Source: Heterobilharzia americana (taxonomy: Eukaryota > Platyhelminthes > Trematoda > Strigeidida > Schistosomatidae). From it: 64,000 bases of DNA. Location of the stretch: contig OX104127.1 of NCBI GenBank assembly GCA_944470555.2, positions 133,549,113-133,613,112 of the forward strand, in the 5' to 3' direction. The notes under the pieces are model-generated. The model had not been told where the DNA came from. It did no database searches and saw only the letters and a program-made list of their open reading frames with translations. Below are positions 59,331 through 64,000 of the stretch, piece by piece. Position 1 is the first letter of the stretch. Each line of letters starts with the position of its first letter. Both the position numbers and the translations under genes were made by a program.

Positions 59331-60274
59331 TAGCTGATTGACACTACTGGTATCAGTTTAAAACGAATTCACTTAAAAGTTGCCACCGAATGGTGGATCG
59401 AAATCCACTCAACAACCTTGTACACATTTGTACAGTGGGCAATGAGCCACATATATTGTATGAGGGTCAATGGTACTACCTTGATGGGCAAACCTCAGTA
59501 GATGGAGCTAAGTTCGAACTCGTGACGCATTGGTTGAAAAACAATGTCTAGGCGAATGGACCACGGCTCGCACAAGTTCCAACCGTCGACCTATGTCATC
59601 TTGGAGACTGCATTCAATAGGCTTATCTTTCTGAAAACGTGCATGAGTTTCAAAGTTGGTGTAACCATCTTACTAAACTATCATATTACTTCTTTTGTCA
59701 TATTCTTACTGTTTAGCGAATATAGTCTTTATAAGTCTACATCTCTAGTAGGTGATTAACTTTACTGACTCAAGTCGTACATCCAATCTCGAAATTCGTG
59801 ACTCATTAGTTTCACTGCAAGTGATCGGTCGTGTAAAGTGAACCAGTGTTTAAATTTGTGTTGCCTTGGTGTATGTTTGACTTTAAAATCCAAATTTCAT
59901 AACTATGAAGTAGAAATGAAGTGCACTGATGTATCACATGCCTTTTTTTCATGTATCGATGAATTTCTCATGTATCACTTGGAAATAAACTGAGTAAACT
60001 GCATATTAATAAAAAATTTTCAGAAAAAGTAAAGTACAGACTGTCATTTATCTAAGTATGAGAAACAGAATTGTAAATAATGAATTTGCTTTATGAAAAC
60101 TGACAGATAGATAAAATTTGTGCGTAGTGCATTTCATTCCAATATTTTCATCCCATCTTACTTTTATTTTTTGAATGGTCTATTCTTCTTTTTTGTAGTT
60201 TAATATTACTTTTAATTTGTTTAAAATCTCTTCCAATTGTTGCTAAATCTAATAGTAATATAATTCCCAGAAAT
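59331..60274. other. mostly unrecognised; a possible tRNA-derived SINE near 59430-59610, minus strand
   Basis: On the minus strand, TGGTCCATTCGCC (about 59560) and CGAGTTCGAACTTAG (about 59510) resemble Pol III A and B boxes. No hammerhead core follows. The remaining sequence is AT-rich without domains. Confidence 0.3.
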
Positions 60275-60533
60275 ATGAAGACCATGATGAACATAATTGA
60301 TGACAACTTTAATGCTGACTCAGCTTCTTCAGGCTCACTGTAAAAGCGTCCAGTATCACTTACAGAAACTTTTTCAATTCGAGCTAAAAGTGGAATTTAA
60401 AGTAATTTATAGAAATTTTCAAGAAATAGTCAGTGAATATTCAAAAAATTTACAACCACGTATTTTCGATTCACTGTACGATTATGTGGTGGTTGAGTTT
60501 GATAATTTAACTGAAAGGGTGTCGTATTGTTAG
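60275..60533 (+). CDS. possible PMF1/Nnf1-like kinetochore gene fragment (two exons)
   Basis: Exon 60275-60339 (MKTMMNIIDDNFNADSASSG and SL) can join over a 73-nt intron (GTAAAA...TTTATAG) to 60413-60518, giving NFQEIVSEYSKNLQPRIFDS then LYDYVVVEFDNLTER. This resembles the Nnf1 domain of PMF1, a MIS12-complex subunit (KLLDTMVDTF, then QRF...YQLQPAM...IYDKFI). The downstream part expected of PMF1 was not found and the last donor is weak (GTGTCG), so this is a tentative call; without splicing the frame stops at 60533. Confidence 0.3.
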
Positions 60534-61211
60534 TGCTGTGCTACTAATTCACGACCTTTAGTCGTTCAGCTTCTTTTAACTCAGTTATCACCTCCCCTTG
60601 TAAAATATTCGTCGGTTTATATTCATGATGGAGTTTGGAATTAGATTTTCAGCTAAAACGCATTCAGATAACAATTTGACAATATATAGCATTTCAAGTG
60701 AATATAACACCAGTATTATTTCACCGTCTACGAGATAGCCACCAAGAATCAACTTCGGATAATATTATTCAGGGACTAGTGAAACGATTTCAAAACATTT
60801 GCATTCTTGCTTAGATACTGATTTAAATGACATTCTCATCAAAAAGTGTAACAAACAATATGCTTGACAGACTAAATTGTATGATAGTATACTACATGGA
60901 AATTGCATTATAGCTCATAGTGTATTTATCTACTATATACACCTAATGTAACTAACCCAAATTTTCTCAGTATGTCGCAAAATGGAAATGAGGATGAAAA
61001 TATACCAGATACGCCACTGAACTTAGTTTTATTGCTTTCTGTGCATTCTGAGTAAGAAAAAACTGGGACTTGGATACCCAAAAATTATGGTCCAGTTTTT
61101 ATTAATCTTATAGCAGTTGTTTGAACAGTAGTGAACTGTGACTTTGTCTACTTCTCATAAATATATGAAGTTCCAAAGATAGCAGCAGTCCAACTAATCA
61201 AACTCTGTAGG

Positions 61212-61212
<1 letters not shown>
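60534..61212. other. no gene recognised
   Basis: Further exons of the PMF1-like candidate would be expected here, but none could be supported. Confidence 0.4.

Positions 61213-61257
<45 letters not shown>
61213..61257. repeat. (TA)n microsatellite, about 22 units
   Basis: Uninterrupted TA repeats, lying just past the 3' end of the minus-strand SINE that starts near 61473. Confidence 0.97.
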
Positions 61258-61260
<3 letters not shown>

Positions 61261-61269
61261 TTATGGGGA

Positions 61270-61473
61270 TTTATTAACTTCAAGTTGGTATTTATCATGG
61301 ATTGACATCAAGTAGAGGAACATTGAAAACCTGGGAGCAATGGACAGCTGCTTCGTTCTAGTATGGGACTCTTCAGCAGTGCGCACCCACGACCTCGTCC
61401 CCCAGGAGTCGAACTCGGGGCCTTCGGGTTCCGTGTCCAGCACATTACCATTGAGTCACCGGGTCGGAATCTA
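61270..61473 (-). mobile_element. tRNA-derived SINE with hammerhead motif, copy 2
   Basis: On the minus strand, A box TGACTCAATGGTA (61458-61446) and B box GAGTTCGACTCC (61416-61405) are followed by a hammerhead fold and then an AT-rich end at the TA repeat. Confidence 0.75.
61337..61382 (-). ncRNA. hammerhead ribozyme motif, partly degenerate
   Basis: Core CUGAAGA (61376-61370) and GAA (61354-61352) are intact. Stem I GCACUG/CAUUGC has one mismatch, stem II GUCC/GAAC has one mismatch, and the cleavage triplet is GUC ending at 61343. Confidence 0.7.
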
Positions 61474-61689
61474 ATGGTCTATATATATAACCTTATATTT
61501 TCGGCTTTTAACAACTATGTATATTGCCTGCAAAGTTTGATAAATTGAACTGCTGCTATCTTTGGAACTTCATTCATCCATAGAAAGTAGACGAAATCAG
61601 CGTTCACTTCTGTTCATATAGATCTTTTTAGCGTTTTCACGTATGCCGGAACCATATTTAGAACGAACTTTCAGGCTAAGTGTATAGTG

Positions 61690-61930
61690 CTTGGCAAGAA
61701 CACAAGCCAGTCAATGAGGTAGTCAGTATATATCCAGTAAGTTGGCTAGGATATACATTACGCATACCAAACCATCACCCACCTCAATGCACAGTGTCAG
61801 CACAAATTGAGAAAAAGTTGAAGGTGGCTATACCACTACCAGTGACAAGTAAGAAAGTATGATATACCTGGATAGAATCCTTGATCTGTCAGAAATCGTC
61901 GGTTGGGAACCCTAAGCCATACAGACACAG
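61690..61930 (+). mobile_element. RTE/SR2-like LINE tail fragment
   Basis: The frame SWLGYTLRIPNHHPPQ at about 61740-61787 corresponds to RWLGHVLRMPxHRLPR of this family; TWIESLICQ follows in place of TWHQSMKSL. Confidence 0.7.
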
Positions 61931-62829
61931 ATACACCTTTTTATCATCTTCAAAATTTGGGATACTTTCTTTGAACTACGTTGAATCATTCTGCCATACA
62001 CCTTGGTTGACTTTAATATCATTATTTTTGTGTTCACTTCCAATTTCTGTGTTGTTGCGAAGTAAGGCAACTTGGATCGATACATTTCTGTGCCAGGTAC
62101 TTCACTGATCTGTTTATTTGTTTGGTAATGATCACAACTACTTGATAGTGAACCTAGTAAGCTTCTACATTTTCTTAAATTCTCTAGATATTAAACGGCC
62201 TCGTAAATATTTGGTTACTACTAATGCATAAAAAGTCTATTTAACTTATTTGAACAATATTTGTTCAACAATTGTGATGAATACCACCTTGAAATCAATA
62301 AATCCCCACAAACTTCCAAACTGAATTGCGAAACATTCAAACTAGTTTATCGTAAGGTTAAATAACTATGCTAAGAGCCACTACCTGAATTTGTCGATAG
62401 ACGTCACCTGATACGATTCCTGATACTTGGACTGGTACCACTCAGTGCCACAGTCAAAAAATTTAACAGTTAGCTCTTTGAGCCTATGCTTACACTGTGA
62501 ACCAATGCACTGAGTGGAATAGTTAGTTATTGGACAGTACACAATGTCATTTTCCCTAGTTGTCATCGCTAACTGAATTATATCAGTCGAATTTGGAATG
62601 TACCTATTAAACTAAGTATTAGGATATCATGATACACTTTACTGGACACAAGATGGTTTGTATTTATGCCAGTGTTTAGATCGGGACTTAATATAGTACA
62701 AACAAAGGTAATTGATGGCATTACTCTAGTACTATCCCGTCGTTGATTGGACCGCATTGGTCGGTCTCTATTGACACATGAACTTCTTTGCGAATTCCTT
62801 GATATCGCCTGTATTTTCAGTTTTGATAT
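61931..62829. other. no gene recognised
   Basis: Two minus-strand frames (62381-62566 and 62578-62871) have no domain or splice support. Confidence 0.4.
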
Positions 62830-62839
62830 TAATGATGGA

Positions 62840-63005
62840 TGGTGGCCAACAGTGGAATGCAGGACCTGCATTTCGTCCTATCTGGGACTCACCAGCTGAA
62901 TATACCTACTTCCAAGAGTACGATGTTGTTCGCCCAAAGACTGAAACCCTGGGCCGGCGGCTTCAAGAGCCAGAGCGTTATCCACCATTGATCCATTGTT
63001 GATAT
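62840..63005 (-). mobile_element. tRNA-derived SINE with hammerhead motif, copy 3
   Basis: Minus strand: TGGTGGATAACGC (A-box-like, near 62987) and GGGTTTCAGTC (B-box-like, near 62952), then a hammerhead fold and the CTGCATTCCACTG segment typical of these retroposons. Confidence 0.75.
62854..62902 (-). ncRNA. hammerhead motif with core mutation
   Basis: Stem II GUCC-CAGAUA-GGAC (62888-62875) is perfect, GAA is present and the cleavage triplet is GUC. The core reads CUGGUGA, with G instead of the invariant A6, so cleavage is probably lost. Confidence 0.7.
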
Positions 63006-63129
63006 CGAAATTGAAAAAACAGGTAATATCGAGGAGTCTGTGTTGGAGCCCATATATCAGTAGAGACTGATCAGTTAGGTCCAATCAACAATAGGATAAT
63101 ACGAGTAGTAACATAAACTACACCCGTCA

Positions 63130-63300
63130 CACAAGAAGTGGTCTGGGGTTCAAAGCGATTGGTTTCGAGTTCCAGTCTTAGTGGGAACCACATCCTCACT
63201 GGAAGGCAGGTACATTCAGGTGACGAGTCTTAAACTGGGCGAAAGGCGCGCCGTGGATTACACTGTCAGGCATTACCTGTCATTGGTAAAGATAACAAAT
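63130..63300 (+). mobile_element. tRNA-derived SINE with hammerhead remnant, copy 4
   Basis: B-box-like GGTTTCGAGTTCC (about 63161), then GTGACGAGTC...GGGCGAAAGGCGCGCC at 63220-63252 and GTGGATTACACTG. It lies in opposite orientation to copy 3, about 125 bp away. Confidence 0.65.
63213..63262 (+). ncRNA. hammerhead remnant
   Basis: The core reads GUGACGA (first C lost) and the cleavage triplet is GCC. Stem II GUCU/GGGC pairs using G-U. Probably inactive. Confidence 0.5.
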
Positions 63301-64000
63301 AGCTAAAATTAACCACTGAAACCTTTAATCCTCTGTTGTAATGTATATCCAAATGTTTACATATTGTTTAAGCGACTTAACAAACTTATGTAATAAACAA
63401 TTGATACGTTAATAGACCATCTTAGTACAAATTCATAGTATTCCTGTCATATGACTGTTTATTTGTCTGCATACTGATGAATACATAGAAAATTAACTGT
63501 AAAAACAGCATTTGTAGACGTTTTTACTCAAAGACACAAGTATTGTCAGTAGGTATTTAGTTGATAAAATAAATTGGTACTGGGAAGAGGTACCATGTAA
63601 TCTCCACTCCAGTGCTTCGGTTGATAACCACTGCCTGTCTGCTGGAAACACTGTTTACATTGTGCGACAACATCGACTATGAACTAAAAACGTGATTCAC
63701 TGCCAGCAATGAGATAAGGTGTCTGATTGTGATTCAGTATTCTACGAGCTTCGGTATTCTTTCGTGGACGTATCGTCACGAAGCATGGTGAAATTGTCAG
63801 CAACAACTTCACTTTTTTATGAAGTCAGTTCTGAGATTGCCACCACAACAAAATACCAAAGCTCAGAGAACACTGAACCACCATCATCCTCATCTTAAGC
63901 TACAAATCTTTTCCATCATTTCAAGAAAAGTAGTCTAACTAATATCTGGTTTCATGTCCTATAGATTCAAGAATTTGTTTGCTTACTTTCGAAAGCTATT
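63301..64000. other. no gene recognised
   Basis: AT-rich, without domains, repeats or splice-supported exons that I could see. Confidence 0.4.

Noticed and set aside
59430..59610. A further hammerhead copy next to the tRNA-like boxes
   Set aside because: No CUGANGA core with GAA at the right spacing could be found on either strand.
1..64000. CRISPR arrays, operons, phage or plasmid modules, rRNA genes
   Set aside because: No regularly spaced direct repeats, bacterial gene arrangement or rRNA-like sequence was seen; all evidence points to a eukaryotic genome.

Overview
This is a window of an invertebrate nuclear genome, most likely a trematode flatworm and probably a schistosomatid. It contains spliced genes with very short 5' introns (33 to 48 nt), dense degenerate non-LTR retrotransposons (CR1-like and RTE/SR2-like), and tRNA-derived SINEs that carry a hammerhead ribozyme fold of the schistosome Sm-alpha kind. 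No bacterial, plasmid or viral gene organisation is seen. Species placement is inferred from these traits, not from a search.

Three host genes can be reconstructed from splice sites, reading phase and known protein motifs. (1) A plus-strand C2H2 zinc-finger gene, about 7429-19622, has six one-finger exons joined in a single phase, and its introns are loaded with retrotransposons. (2) A minus-strand ING3-like gene, 27412 down to 19938, has eight exons encoding 492 residues, with the ING N-terminal domain and a C-terminal PHD finger; its stop lies 315 bp from the zinc-finger gene's predicted stop, so the two converge. (3) A plus-strand IFT43-like gene (ciliary IFT-A subunit), 52519-57137, has a cluster of very short introns and one 3.7-kb intron holding an RTE fragment and a probable Penelope-like fragment. 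A fourth, tentative PMF1/Nnf1-like fragment lies at 60275-60533.

Layout: 1-4490 is a CR1-like LINE interrupted by another LINE 3' end; 5880-7270 is a minus-strand LINE; 7429-19622 is the zinc-finger gene, with a nearly full-length minus-strand RTE (10860-14570) that itself contains a hammerhead SINE; 19938-27412 is ING3, with RTE fragments in its large intron; 28640-51800 is a retrotransposon-rich block of LINE ORF1, endonuclease and RT remnants, a 1.5-kb near-perfect copy of 1871-3371, and a second repeat family; 52519-57137 is IFT43; 57800-63300 holds RTE tails, simple repeats and three more SINEs.

The three firmer genes are functionally unrelated: a putative DNA-binding regulator, a chromatin reader and a ciliary transport subunit. 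The mobile elements are all decayed, and none has an intact reverse transcriptase reading frame. Gene coordinates below are exon by exon; element edges are approximate unless stated.
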